Below, piece after piece: positions 1-23,788 of a DNA stretch of 64,000 nt; position 1 is the stretch's first letter; each line of letters begins with the position of its first letter. The DNA is from Hemibagrus wyckioides (lineage: Eukaryota; Chordata; Actinopteri; Siluriformes; Bagridae): the NCBI RefSeq assembly GCF_019097595.1, contig NC_080735.1, forward strand, positions 19,030,417 to 19,094,416, written 5' to 3'. The notes under the pieces are model-generated. The model saw nothing but the letters and a program-made list of their open reading frames with translations, had not been told where the DNA came from and made no database searches. Position numbers and translations under genes: made by a program.

Positions 1-734
1 TGTGACTGGATAAATGTCTAAATTTAGAGACAAATATTTTGGAATAAAAATACTAGTTAACGCTTCAGCAAATCTCAGCTCTCACAGAAGGAGCTCGTAG
101 TGTTTAAGAGACACACAAAAGAAAATAAAAAAATAAAGCAATTTCAGCTGGCGGGTGCGCGTGCAGACAGCTGTGCAGAAGTCTCGTAAAGGGGGGAATA
201 GCAGGAAGAGAGCTAAGTGAAGCTAGCTGCAACATCAATAATTCATGTTGCAGCTAGGTTGGCTGTGACAGCAGGGCGCGAGCACCTCTAATTAAAAACG
301 ATGACGAGCACCGGGAAATAACTGGACCGCACCGGGAAACGGGGGAGACGACAATGCTTGTAAAAGTGACACATCACCGAGGAGGTGGAAAAAAAAAGAA
401 AGAAAAACGATTGGAGTTTCCTTTCATACAGAAAGGTTCCGTTCACTTTGGCCGGTTAAGACAGCGCGTGAGCGATGCTGTGTGGTGCTCGAGCACACCG
501 ACGGAGACGCGGAGACGCGCGCGTGCGTACGAACGAACGAACAAAAGCGCTTGACACAAAGAAGCGTCTGCGTGCCTCGCGCGATCTAACGTTCTTCACG
601 CACCGTCTCGTGCAGGGAAGGGGGAAAGGGGGAAAAAAAAGAAAGCAGGCTGACTGAGAACAAATAAATGCAAAAACAAACAGATAAAATGGTAAACGGA
701 GAGAAGTGAAAGAAGACTTGCTGATCTTTCCTAC
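1..734 (-). other. mri1 intron 1 (partial)
   Basis: This stretch lies downstream of the mri1 exon 1 splice donor, so it should be the start of intron 1. I see no second mri1 exon in it. It is purine-rich in places with short A runs. The part above about 440 is CpG-rich and merges with the promoter region around exon 1. The short open frames here contain low-complexity sequence and are not convincing genes. Confidence 0.5.
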
Positions 735-866
735 CTTCATGCTCTTGATGGCCTCGTATCCGTCCTGCACCGAGCGGATCTCCTCGTACACGGTCTCTCG
801 CGGCAGCAGCAGCTGGTTGAGGATCTGCAGAGACCCGGCCCGGTACCGGATCGCTTCCAGCGTCAT
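735..866 (-). CDS. mri1: Methylthioribose-1-phosphate isomerase, exon 1 (partial gene)
   Basis: This is the first coding exon (44 codons) of methylthioribose-1-phosphate isomerase, the methionine-salvage enzyme that converts methylthioribose-1-phosphate to methylthioribulose-1-phosphate in the cytosol. The translation starts [20 protein letters not shown] and ends with EAIKSMK, followed by a clean donor (gtagga). This matches the family N-terminus ([20 protein letters not shown]). The ATG at 866 is the conserved start. The remaining exons, including the catalytic part, lie beyond the left edge. mri1 next to cc2d1a is also the order I recall in mammals. Recognition is confident, but only the N-terminus can be judged. 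Confidence 0.9.
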
Positions 867-1190
867 GACCCTGCTTTTAGGCGTGCTCAATTCGAGTGCA
901 GGTTCCGGTTAAGCGCGAAGGATAGAGTGAACAAAAAGAAAAAAAAATCTTCAAAAACACCGAACACCGGGGCCGTGTTCGCTCGTGAAAGCCTCGCGGT
1001 GTGGGCGCGATTTAAAGGGGCTACACGCGCGCGCAGCAGCAGCGACAACAACGCGCACTGACTTGACAGAGGGACCTCTCGCGGAAGCACGTGCTCATTC
1101 CGGCAGGAAACGCACGGCTCGCTTTTTTTTTTTTTAAGCCACGCCCACCGTTTTTGGTTCTCTTGCGCGCGCTCCCGTCACCTTAGCATA
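867..1190 (-). promoter_or_regulatory. mri1 5' UTR and CpG-rich promoter
   Basis: The sequence upstream of the mri1 start is rich in CG dinucleotides and GC-rich 4-mers, in contrast to the AT-rich surroundings. It contains a perfect E-box CACGTG at 1088-1093. This looks like a CpG-island promoter for the minus-strand gene. No TATA box is evident. The exact transcription start cannot be read from the sequence. Confidence 0.4.
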
Positions 1191-3018
1191 GGATGGACAG
1201 GCGCGCACACGTCAGACTTCACACACTGACCCTTGGACGGATGGCGTGGAGATAAAGATAAATAAACAGAGATGGATATTTATCTCTGTGAGGACCTTCC
1301 TCTGTCAGAAGTGCTAATAAAGCTGAATAATGCTCTAGTTCCTCTAGTTCAGTTCTTAAATAAAAAGGTCATTAACTCTGGGATACTTCTGTCCTTGTCA
1401 TGGACATTCGATCCCTCAACACGATATCAGAACACATCACAAACACACATCACATTTCATACTTTAATGAGTCAACATAAAACATCTGCCCGAAAACACC
1501 TGGATACACAGTGTTACAGGGTCACTGGGGAAAAAAAACACCACATACATGAACACATACATGTGTACTGATTGCCATGTTATTAAATATGATGGAGGAG
1601 TATGTGTGGAAAGATGAGAAACAACAAAATATTAGAATCCCAAAATTATCTCGTTACAGAGACCGCGTCATGAGATGAGCTGTTGCGTAGCGAAGAAGAG
1701 CTCCGGTACTGCAGGTGGTGCTGTTCAAATGTTCTAACCTCGACAAACACATGAAGACGACCATCCAGGTGATCCGTCCCAGAACGAACATGAACCTTCA
1801 CCTGTTGTCTGTTTTCTCCACGCCGTATCGGCAGGACGTGTGCCGAGGCTTGTAGTGAGTGTGAGGAGGAGGAGGAAAGAAATTTGGGATTGTCCTGGTG
1901 GAACCCAGACAACCACCGACGAACACTTTCCTGATAGGATGATCATGCTACCTGCACCAACAGGGACTTCCACCGCATGTGACACTTTAATGCGGCTCAT
2001 TTCCTGCCGAACCAAAGTGATAAAATTACCACAGATTTCTAACAAAACTTTTACGAATCAGTGTTTTTGCCAGTTATTATTATCAGGACCAGTGTTGAGT
2101 CCAGAAAACCACAAGGAGGCAGGGCTAACATGCAAAACTCAAAAACTCAGGTAAACCGGTAACACTGAAAGGTAAAATCTGAAGATTTATTAAGCTACAG
2201 ATTCACTATAATATGAAAAGAAGCGCAGTTTTGGTGTGAGACAGGAAATGAGCTACATTAGAAGGGTCAAACTCGCGTCTCAGACGCCATAGGTTCAGCT
2301 CATGAAGCTCCCGGTAACTAGCTGAATTGGAAAGGAAGTAGAACGAGTGAAGTTCACTTGCAAAGAGACGCATTAAATCTCGTCCATGTTCTCCAAACGA
2401 CGGACTGCACAGAAAATCCCCGCTCCAGCATAGTCACATGACTGGTTTTCGACAGGTCTGGTTTCAGCAGCGGTCTACTCCACACTACACAGTTTAACAC
2501 TGAGAAACAGCAGTAAGACGTATTAGCCTTGTATAGTAAAAGGAAGTGGCACGGTAGCTACAATATTGTTTGCATATACTTCGAATTGGTGTGTTCTGTC
2601 AGGGTTTAGCTAATTATGGAGCTCTCCTCTGTGATAACAAGCTACTAGTGTTATCAACTAGTCAGCTTCAAGAGTGCAACGCTGTGATGGTTGTAGCAAA
2701 ACGAATCACTTTTCCAAATATTTTGTTTCCTTTTCAGTTCAGAACGAACGCGAATGCTGGCGTTTGGGACACGGCCCTCAATTTTTCCTTTATGTAGTCC
2801 CCAAAGACCACAATCTGCACCTGATCACCTGGCTCAGGTGTGCTGAGAGGCAGAAGAGAACATAAACCAGGAGCTGGAACCTGATATGGCTTCAGTTAGG
2901 TTCACAAATCCAGAGCCTTGTTTGTTTGGGTGAAGGTTGAAAGTAGGCTGCTGAAGCTCTAGAGTGTAGCGCTTGGTAGCTAGCATAGGTTCTGTGTGAG
3001 AGAGAGCGAGAGAGAAGG

Positions 3019-3053
<35 letters not shown>

Positions 3054-4595
3054 GAAGCTGTAGAGTGTAGCACTAGGTAGCTAGCGTGGGTTCTGTGTAG
3101 TTTATTGTAATGATGGAAAAATGAGAATAATTATTACCAGTACTAATAATAATAATATTGCGTGGCTCCTCTGGACTTTAGTCATTTGATCCGAACGCTG
3201 GTTATGAAACGTCCCACAGTCAGTTTGTTCGTTTTTTTTTCTCTCCACTGGAGATCAAAGGTCACCTGGGCGACCAGACGAGGGCTAATCCCCGATTATG
3301 GGCTGTGATCCTGGCCCCTCCCCTTTTCCTCTATATACATACACAACCCTCTATTCCCATCTCCTTAACCTTCACCGGCGGAGTGTTAACATTATCCCCC
3401 GTATCACAGCATGCTGAGCTGCACACAGGAAGGATTAAGCAGAATCCAGTGCAGAGACCAGATTACTCTTCATATGCTCTCTATAAGGATTTACACCATT
3501 CTCACACACACACACACACACACACAAAGGCACATGGAGCATGGAGACGGATGGCAGATGGAGAGAATACAGAAAAGCTGCTGTACTGCTGCACGCCTCA
3601 TCAAATGTGCAAATGATCGCTAAAGGAGCAGTTTGGCCGAAAACGAAAATGTACACAGTGACCCCTTTAATGCCGACAAGGTCAACGGACCAAAGTGACC
3701 ACACACTTATCAATATAGACAAAATAAAAGCACAGAGATAAAAACATCGGCCTGTCTTAAAGCCAGAGCAGCACCAGACTGAGGAAGGAGGTGTGGCCTA
3801 AATTTTTGACAGCTGGAAATCTGAAGTGAATTAAAAAAAAAAAGCTTTCCTCCCTTGTTAGCTAAATTAGCTTAGTAGTGAATAAGTAAACACGTCTAGT
3901 AGTGTGCACATTTCATTTAAGGCGAAACTGCTCTGTTATAAAAAAAAAAAAAAGCCCTGAGTCACGTGACTCGAAAACATTCGAAACAATAATAATTAGT
4001 GCTTCATTAATACGACGCTGTCGTCGTCATCCTGTTCTTACACACGCCCACACAGGTCACGTTTTACTGGCGACGTTTTCCGTTCACTTAGCGGCCTGTA
4101 ACGCCCTCTCGCTAGCAAATGAGAAGTATTTGTAGGCAGAGACTGTACTGCTGTTTTGAAGTTTCGGAGCTTATGGATTGGATGTGCTGCAGAACTAATT
4201 TGCATAAAAGGTAAGAACGGTTACATTTAATCTTAGCTTAAGTTACGTTCAGCTTCCACTCCCACACACACACAGGGTTACACATCTGAACTGCGGTGTG
4301 TGTGTGTGTCTTAACTCCAGAAAAGAAAAACAAAAATAATAACTTATGGCCTCGTTGGCCATCCATATAGCCCGAGTGAAAAATGTTTTTTTTTTTCAGT
4401 AAAGTAGTCCAGTTGATCTCAGGTGAGTCTGGACTAAAATATCAGGAGTGTTTGTTTAAGACGCTACAGCGAGAGGAGAGAAGTAACAGAGAAGTGTGTG
4501 ATGTTTCTGGAAGAGAAGACGTGTGTGTTAGTGACTGCTTCTGCGTGTGAGAACAGTTTTCCAACGCACATCGACGTTCCACCTCCTGTACATGT
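1191..4595 (-). other. cc2d1a 3' UTR and mri1-cc2d1a intergenic region
   Basis: No gene is recognised here. It lies between the cc2d1a stop codon at 4596 and the mri1 promoter, both minus-strand. A minus-strand AATAAA (TTTATT on the plus strand near 2188-2193) is a candidate cc2d1a poly(A) signal, which would give a 3' UTR of about 2.4 kb. Microsatellites include a GA run around 3022-3050 and a CA run near 3503-3525. A minus-strand open frame of about 100 codons at 1734-2045 is not low complexity, but I do not recognise it. Confidence 0.35.
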
Positions 4596-16665
<12,070 letters not shown>

Positions 16666-17587
16666 GATATGTGCTGTGACCGAGCTCAGAGCTGGAAGAT
16701 GATGAGAAAGAAGATTAAATTTACCTGGTGTCATCGCCAATAGAACAGTAAAGCATAACGAATAGCAGGTACATAACGAGTTTATCAGAAAAGCCTTCAC
16801 TTTACTACAAATTATCCAGCCAAGATGTGTTTACTGTCTGGCATCTACAGCACTTCTGATTTAAAGTTAACATGTCATGGAGGTCTGTAGCCTCCTGGTG
16901 GGAATGGTCGTTTCCCGGGCAGGGAGCTACCCCAGCCACTGAAGAGTTAACCCTCAGTGCCGGTCCCAAGCCTGGATAAAATGGGAGAGTTGCGTCAGGA
17001 AGGGCATCTGGCATAACACTTGTGCCAAATCAAAGCATGTGGACCTCTGTGGTGATCCCAAACAGGGAGCAGCCGAAAAATAATCAACAACATTTCATGG
17101 AGATCTGTCTCTCTGTCTCTCCTAAAATCTACCTTTAGTTCATTACAATTACTGTATAACTGAATGCTTAATATTTTTTGGGGGGTTGGGTGTCATCTGG
17201 ACAACCAGAATCAGTGATGAACCTAAGTACAGTTCGCTATGGCCCCACCTCCCACTTAGGCCCCGCCTCCCACACTTTGAAGGTAGACTTGTAGCAGAAA
17301 GGTGGAAGAGCTGCAGATGATAATTCAGTTCTACTCTGAAATTAAACACATGTAAAATAAGAGGTGACTTTCGATTATAATCTCATTCACAGAAATGTTT
17401 ATATGGAAATGAGATACGTTAGAAATGAAACACTCTATAACATGCTGTGCAGGTATAGTAAAATAATCGATGACGGGGCTGTATGATGAAACACACTTGA
17501 AAAACCTTTACCACACCAAAGTTGATTATTTTCCTATAACAACAAATTCACACTTTTTTGTTACTCTTATAAGCCAGCAATTTGCCA

Positions 17588-17634
<47 letters not shown>

Positions 17635-17635
17635 T
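17588..17635. repeat. (ATCT)n microsatellite
   Basis: About twelve tandem ATCT/CTAT units upstream of cc2d1a. It is directly next to the truncated Tc1 copy. Confidence 0.9.
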
Positions 17636-17651
17636 TAATAATTAATATATA

Positions 17652-17933
17652 TCTGCAGTGGTCAGTATATATCAAAAGTGGTCCAAGGAAGGAAGTGGTG
17701 AACCGGTGACAGGGTCATGGACGGTCAAGGCTCATTGATACACGTGGGGAGAGAAGTCTGGCCCGTGTGATCCGACCCAATAGACGAGCTACTGTTGCTC
17801 AGATTGCTGAAGAAGTTAATGCTGGTTCTGATAGAAAGGGGTCAGAATACACAGTGCAGGACGGGTCAGGGCTGGTTTAGCAGCACCAACACAATATTAG
17901 GCAGGTGGTCATAATGTTATACCTGTTCGGTAT
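17652..17933. mobile_element. Truncated Tc1-like element
   Basis: It starts within the transposase gene (AGTGGTCCAAGGAAGG, then GTGACAGGGTCATGG, then CAATAGACGAGCTACTG) and runs to the terminal GGTGGTCATAATGTTATACC. The orientation is opposite to the copy at 8434. The left terminal repeat is missing. Confidence 0.7.
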
Positions 17934-17955
17934 AAGTCTGTTGGCTGAATTGAGC

Positions 17956-17986
<31 letters not shown>

Positions 17987-18629
17987 ATTTAACACCTTCC
18001 CACCAATCAGATTCCACAGAGCTCTGAAGCGCTCAAACATGTAGGGCGTGTACAGAAGGATTCCGGCTGAGCTACAAACTTTACATGTTTGCTGAAGTAG
18101 TAATGAAGTGTAAAAAAAAAATAAAAATAAATAAAAGAGCACTGTCACTTGGCCCACAGTAAATAAAAGTAACAGGAAATAAGCCCAGAAATCAGATAAA
18201 GAGACTATGGACCTGTCTGACGTCACACTCCTAATGTCATCTACACTTCCGGGTATACACAGTGTTGTCCTGTGCGTCCTCGTTTTTTCCACAGCATTTC
18301 TCCAGATATTTAATTCATATTGTTTCTTACTAACATAATCACATATTTATGATTACCTACCAGGTTTACTAGTCGGGTTTCTGTACCTGGAGAGCAACCA
18401 GCATAAAAAATATTGACCATAAACCTTTCGGGATGCAGTTTAAAGTGAATAAGAAAGTTTTGCTGAAACCTAAGTGGCACCATGTTAAACATCAAGTGCA
18501 CTAGATAAAGCAGGGAGCTCTCTAATTAGTGCACTTGGTTAGGGACTAATAAACCCCATGGAGCTGCTACCATCTAGACCATTAGCTGAAGGCTAACAGA
18601 AGAAACACGCAGCGTTCTCCTCGACTCCT

Positions 18630-18860
18630 GGACACTCTTACCTTCAACATGTATTTAAGTCTTCCGTCAGGCAGTGCTGTGTAGTTTTAGATGTCCTTTT
18701 AGTGAAATATTGCCCCGTTCAGCGAACATAAATCTCTTCCAAGCTCCAAAAACTACCCTGAGCTGTTGTGACTCTTGCCACTTCCTGCTTTCCGTCTCGT
18801 CTCCAATAGCAACGACAGCTTCACGCTTTACGGCAGTGCCGTGTTAGCCTGAGAAGCTAA
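18630..18860 (-). promoter_or_regulatory. Putative cc2d1a promoter and 5' UTR exon
   Basis: On the minus strand, a segment ending TGTTGAAG with donor GTAAGAG at about 18640 looks like a non-coding first exon. It contains one upstream ATG (ATGTTGAAG). Upstream of it are an ETS-type GGAAGTG and a CCAAT box (plus strand 18800-18815, CTCCAATAGC). The head-to-head brme1 promoter is about 650 bases away. This is inference from splice-site and motif reading only. Confidence 0.35.
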
Positions 18861-19494
18861 AAATAAAACGAAAATAATAATAACAAATAAATATTATTTT
18901 TTATTTACATAACGATGTATTATGACTAGCAGTAATGTTTTTTTTAAATAAATGATTTCTCTCAGTGTTAAACAGTCAATAATAATTACTTTGTGTAGCT
19001 CTTAGCATCTTTCCTTAGCATGTTTAAATCTCCTGGAGTCGACTCTTTTCCGATACCTGGTTATGAGTTGGTTCCACGAAATTTATGAGACACTGCAAAC
19101 TTCTTGAAGAAATCATTTAGTTTTCAGACACAACTTCATAGAGTACTTTTTACTCGTTACTCTTTTATTTCCCGCAGTTTGTTCAACAGCGCTATCTGTA
19201 TCAATGTTTAAGACTCGAATCAAAGAATCGGCTCCATAAAAAAGAATCGATTCCTAGTCCTGTCATCCCCCTCGTGAAGTCTTTTGATACTTTAAAGACT
19301 TTAACAGAGAATAAATAAGTCCCGAATCTACTGTGTGTTAGTGGGTACACTATGGTAATTTATCGTCGTTTGTATGTGTATGTGTGTTTAGTTAAATTGC
19401 TTTAATAGTAGTAAATACAAAGTAAATTTAAAAAGTCAGCGGTTGCCGAGCTACTTCGCGAAACGGCGAGAAAACGCACGCGCACAGTTTCCCC

Positions 19495-19642
19495 AGCACT
19501 TTCCCGCCTATAAAGATGGAAATGTTTCTCAAAGACTCTGACAGAAAAATGACTCTATAGGCATTAAAGTGATGAAAACTCTTCACTTAATGCCTAAAGT
19601 TGTCTATTTTTGTACTTTTTCATTAAAACAACTTTATCACAG
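19495..19642 (+). promoter_or_regulatory. Putative brme1 promoter (E2F-like site plus TATA box) and exon 1
   Basis: TTTCCCGCC (an E2F-type site) at 19500-19508 runs directly into TATAAAG at 19509-19515. About 130 bases downstream is a strong donor (CACAG|GTAAGT at 19642/19643). Together they suggest the first, mostly non-coding, exon of the plus-strand brme1 gene. Several ATGs occur in this exon, so the translation start is not settled. Confidence 0.4.
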
Positions 19643-19731
19643 GTAAGTAAGCTAGAAACAGAAGAAAGTAAGTGGTTTCACAGCCACATAACTAGCTAAC
19701 TTACCTATATTTTAAACCTGCTAATGCTAAC

Positions 19732-19732
19732 A

Positions 19733-19786
<54 letters not shown>

Positions 19787-19794
19787 GCTATCTA
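19732..19794. repeat. (ATCT)n microsatellite, brme1 intron 1
   Basis: About fifteen tandem ATCT/CTAT units between brme1 exon 1 and the first coding exon. Confidence 0.9.
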
Positions 19795-19903
19795 TCATTA
19801 TATTTATATTCATGTTCATTGAGGAGCCATGATGGAAGCAACCATAAGAACCAATAGTTAACATGAGAGAGACACTTTTAATGTATTTCAGTTTCCATGA
19901 GAG

Positions 19904-22900
19904 ATGTTTATAAACCTTCATTTACCTCCTCAGTTTATTCATGACTCTTTGTTTTTAGACTACTTTTTAGACAGGTCCATAAATATTAAAAACTCTACAA
20001 GAGCCTCTGTCTTGTCTGCATCCACCTCCAAGTTCAAGTCTCTCCTCTCCAACTCGTCTGATAGAAGTGATGGTAAAATTATCCGGCGAAACGAAAGAAA
20101 CACATCCCGTAGCCTGGAGATCGGTAGGTAAACTTTGTCCTGTTTTTCAAGAGCACAGTTAAGCTGTACCATTTTAGGCAGATGTTAGTGATGCAAGCTT
20201 GTAGTAACCTTACAAGATGTCTACTTCTACATTATCCATAAAATCTAATACACTGATTAAATAGTCTTAATGATTGGTGTTAAAGGAACAGTTCATCTCC
20301 CCAATGGTTTCCTTCCACATTCGTTTAGACTGCAGAAATGGTTAACCCCAGTTGTGGAAATGAACCACATGTAGACAAGTTTAAAGAGCATCAGTCTCAA
20401 TGTGAAGCAGTACAATATAAAGAATCAGACAAAGAAATATCCATGAGTGCAGATGAACGAGAAGCTGTTTCCGGTTCTGTCGTGGTCCAAGGCAATGCAT
20501 GTGACGGATTAGAGCCTGCTGATGTTCAGGAAATTGACACAGACCTGATTGTTGTCCTCCCTGAAGAGATACAATGCAGTGTAACCACAACAGAAACTGA
20601 AGAACTTTGTACTGATATCAAAAACGAGCCCCAGGACCAGAAAGATTTGGAAGGTGCCATCATTAAATTCCTTGGAGACTTGGATGAAACCAAGGCAACC
20701 TCTAGTCCTCAAAGCTCCCCAAACCCTTCACCTTCCCTACATGTTAACCGAGATGACCTGCCTTTTCAAGAAATAGAAGAGAACAGCATGGACCCAAAGG
20801 CCAGAGATGATCATGCTGAAAGGTTATCAGATACAATACTAGAGCATACAGAAGAAACATGTTTCAGTAGTGAGATACAATCGCAGGCTACTGAAGAGAC
20901 GGAACCTTTGGAGCCTCCAGCAAAGAAAAGATTAAAGAGAAGAATGGGTATGTGTGGTCTAGGAGACAGGAAGAAGAAGTTGCTCTTTGATGGACGGCAC
21001 TGTAGGCAGGGTCTTCTAGGAAGACAGAGGGAAGAACGAGCTCTTAAAGGAAATGAAGTTGTCCAGCACTTGTATAACACTGTGTTAGAGAGTGATGGTA
21101 CCACACCAATGGACCATGAAAGAACTACTGGACCTGCATGTAAGGAAAATGATGAAGAGGTTCTGAAAGCCAGTGAGAAGCATGGTGCTGCAGTGATGGA
21201 TGATGATAGAACAACAGGAGAAGCAGAAAAGGAGGATAGATACAACACGAGTAAATGCACTGTGTTAATGAATGATGAAGCAAACGCAGATGAATCCCCA
21301 AAAGAATATACAGATGTTCTGAAAAAAGGCACCTCAGAAGAAAACCATGGAACGGTAAACATGGATGACAAAGGAACTGCTGAACAAGTGGTTTTTATGC
21401 TTGACCCATTAGAAGATACATCAACAGGGATGGGTCAAGCACTACCAAGTCTCACCACTGGGACAAACTTAAACATGATCCAAGATGAACTGTCAGGACC
21501 TGCTGCTCCCAGTGACCATCAGATGGAACCTGCTACCTGTGGTGAAGAACCAAACTTCCCTGGGACTGAAATGACCAACAGTGGACAAGATATGGAGTTC
21601 AACATGAAACATGAAGTTCAGTGTGAGAGACAAACTCATCATACTGATAATAAAGTACATGAGGACCCTGACGAGATTGCAGCGGAAGTTGAAGTTGCAC
21701 ATGAAGTGAGTGGTGGCACAACTTGTGCTGAGATAGAAGTGTCTGAAGATTCTGTCATGGTCACTAAAGTGGTCCAAGCGGTTCAAACTGGTTTGGAAGA
21801 ATGTGAAATAGAGATTGAAGAGAAGCATCCACCTAATTTTGCTGCCACTGAGAAACATGAACCAAATAGTCCTGACCTCAGCAGGTCCACTGAAAAAGGA
21901 TTAGACCATATGGGTATTCTGGAGGTCACTTCCACTTATGAAACACAGAATGAAAAAGGTCAGGGTGAAAATGACCAGTCTGCTACAGCTGTATACGAGG
22001 GTATGGATCGTTCTGGGGGAGATGCTGAGGATTTTAAGGAGATCAGTGAACCTCTAGCACCACCTACTGGCCAGGAGCTCCACATGCATGTAAGTGAGGA
22101 GAAACTGTGGTACTAAACAGAATGTACTGAACCTAGTTCTAGATCAGTTTATAGTGCATAAGGTAGTAGCAATAAAAATAACTAAAGATAAGTTGTTATC
22201 TTTATATCTATGTGGCTGTGAAGATTACTTGTATTGTTTGTTTTTTACCCCATGTTAGTGTTTTTTAGCCCAGAATGCACGTGATACTACTGTGACCCCT
22301 ACTGTTGGTGAGCAGCAGGTCTGTAACCCCACCCTGACCTCTGTTGCTAGTGAGCTGCCTCAGGAAGCTGATTTGTCTGACCAACCCTTGCTTTACTCCA
22401 TGACAGACTCCCAAATCCATAAAATTGCATTAAGGTGAGGGTAATGACCTGGATGGATTAGATAAAATTTGGAAGACAATAATGACTGAATTATAACATT
22501 CTGACCACCTGCCTAATATTGTGTTGGTCCCTGTGCACTGTGTATTCCGACCCCTTTCTATCAGAACTAGCATTAACAGCTACTTGAGCAACAGTAGTTT
22601 GTCTTTTGGATCGGATCACACGGGCCAGCCTTCGCTCCCCACGTGCATCAATGAGCCTTGACCGTCCATGACCCTGTCACCGGATCACCACTGTTCCTTC
22701 CTTGGAGCACTTTTGATAGATACTGACCACTGCAGACCGGGAACACCCCATAAGAGCTGCAGTTTTGGAGATGCTCTGATCCAGTGGTCTAGCCATCACA
22801 ATCTGGTCCTTCATCAAACTCGCTCAAATCCTTACGCTTGTCCATTTTTCCTGCTTCTAACACATCAGTCTTATTCACCGCACCTCTCAGTGGTCATAAT

Positions 22901-23788
22901 GTTATGGCTGATTCAAGATTTAAAGATCAGTTAAAGATAGTTCTCCAGTACAGTGTAATACTGTTCTCAAAACACTGAATCACACAGTCATACATGGCAA
23001 CAACCCTCGTATCATAGGAACGTGAACAGCTGTCTTATTTCTGTCTTTGATATGTTAGATATAATTAAACAGATATTGAGATCTGCATCATCTTAAAAGA
23101 AAAGTTACACACCTCCTAAGAACAGTACAGACCACTGTCTGCATACAAACATGATGTTTTCTTTGTAAGCGTACTTGTTTTGTGCCCTCTTGTTAATTTT
23201 GTTAATCTTAGCATGGAGCTGGAGGACCAGCCTGACCCAGAAGACTGCGATCAACAGGAGGATGCCTCAGAGCTCGTATGTGGCCTCATCAGAGAACTCT
23301 CCTCTCTGAAGTATGAGCGATAAATCCCAGTAATGCAGCATTAGCGGTGTTTCCTTACATGTGTCAAAATGAAAATTTGCACAAGAGAAAACTTGACAGA
23401 TTCCTCTTGAGGCCTAAGGTGTGAAAGTTGGCATCTCAACAGATTTGGAAATGGAAACAGCGACTGTGTGTATTTAGCTAGCGGTCCTTGAAGTATTTAC
23501 AGCAGGAAGTCAGTAAAAACACACACAGTATGCTGTTTATTAAGCTTTGAGCCTGAACATTCACATGCGCAAAGATTTTGGACACCAACTCTCAGAAAAA
23601 GAAATAATGGTTTAGAATGATTTCAGTCTTGCTGTAGTGTCATTGACTAACACTCATAATGTTTTCCTTCTCATCACACCAGCCGAACCGTGATGGCGGC
23701 CCACCGTGAGATGGAACTCTTGCGGCGCGGAAAACCTCCGAAGGCTCCAAATCGCCGCCATTGTGGTCTTCCCCATCCTGAGAAGTAG
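19904..23788 (+). CDS. brme1: Break repair meiotic recombinase recruitment factor 1 (C19orf57-like)
   Basis: Five coding exons join in phase: about 19904-20123, 20336-22089 (584 codons, mostly disordered and acidic), 22274-22434, 23212-23310 and 23683-23788, ending in TAG. The total is about 779 residues if the ATG at 19904 is used; upstream starts are possible. The diagnostic parts are a basic patch ([20 protein letters not shown]) in the long exon and the C-terminal block [27 protein letters not shown]. The latter matches the conserved end of vertebrate BRME1. In the family, BRME1 binds HSF2BP (MEILB2) and helps load RAD51/DMC1 with BRCA2 in meiotic cells. The position between cc2d1a and nanos3 fits the human order. 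The exon 4 acceptor is placed at 22273|22274 because the upstream AG would give a stop. Confidence 0.85.
22493..22915. mobile_element. Internally deleted Tc1-like element in brme1 intron
   Basis: The left end CATTCTGACCACCTGCCTAA and right end GTGGTCATAATGTTATGGCTG match the Tc1-like family seen at 8434. The interior keeps the N-terminal transposase region in reverse orientation. An 88-codon plus-strand open frame across it is antisense to the transposase and not a gene. Confidence 0.75.

Larger units (their letters stand above)
16666..18629. other. cc2d1a 5' intron with dispersed repeats
   Basis: This is probably the intron between a cc2d1a 5' UTR exon (near 18640) and the first coding exon. 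It contains a dispersed repeat at 16905-17085 (CCTCCTGGTGGGAATGGTCG...GGGCATCTGGCATAA), an ATCT tetranucleotide array at 17588-17635, a truncated Tc1 copy at 17652-17933 and a GTT run near 17957-17985. No coding exon is recognised. Confidence 0.45.

Noticed and set aside
20381..21858. Antisense open frames within brme1 exon (up to 186 codons)
   Set aside because: They are shadows of the plus-strand brme1 exon, with no domain support.
22668..22934. 88-codon plus frame, also a similar one at 8557
   Set aside because: Both are antisense to a Tc1-like transposase remnant and repeated in each copy.
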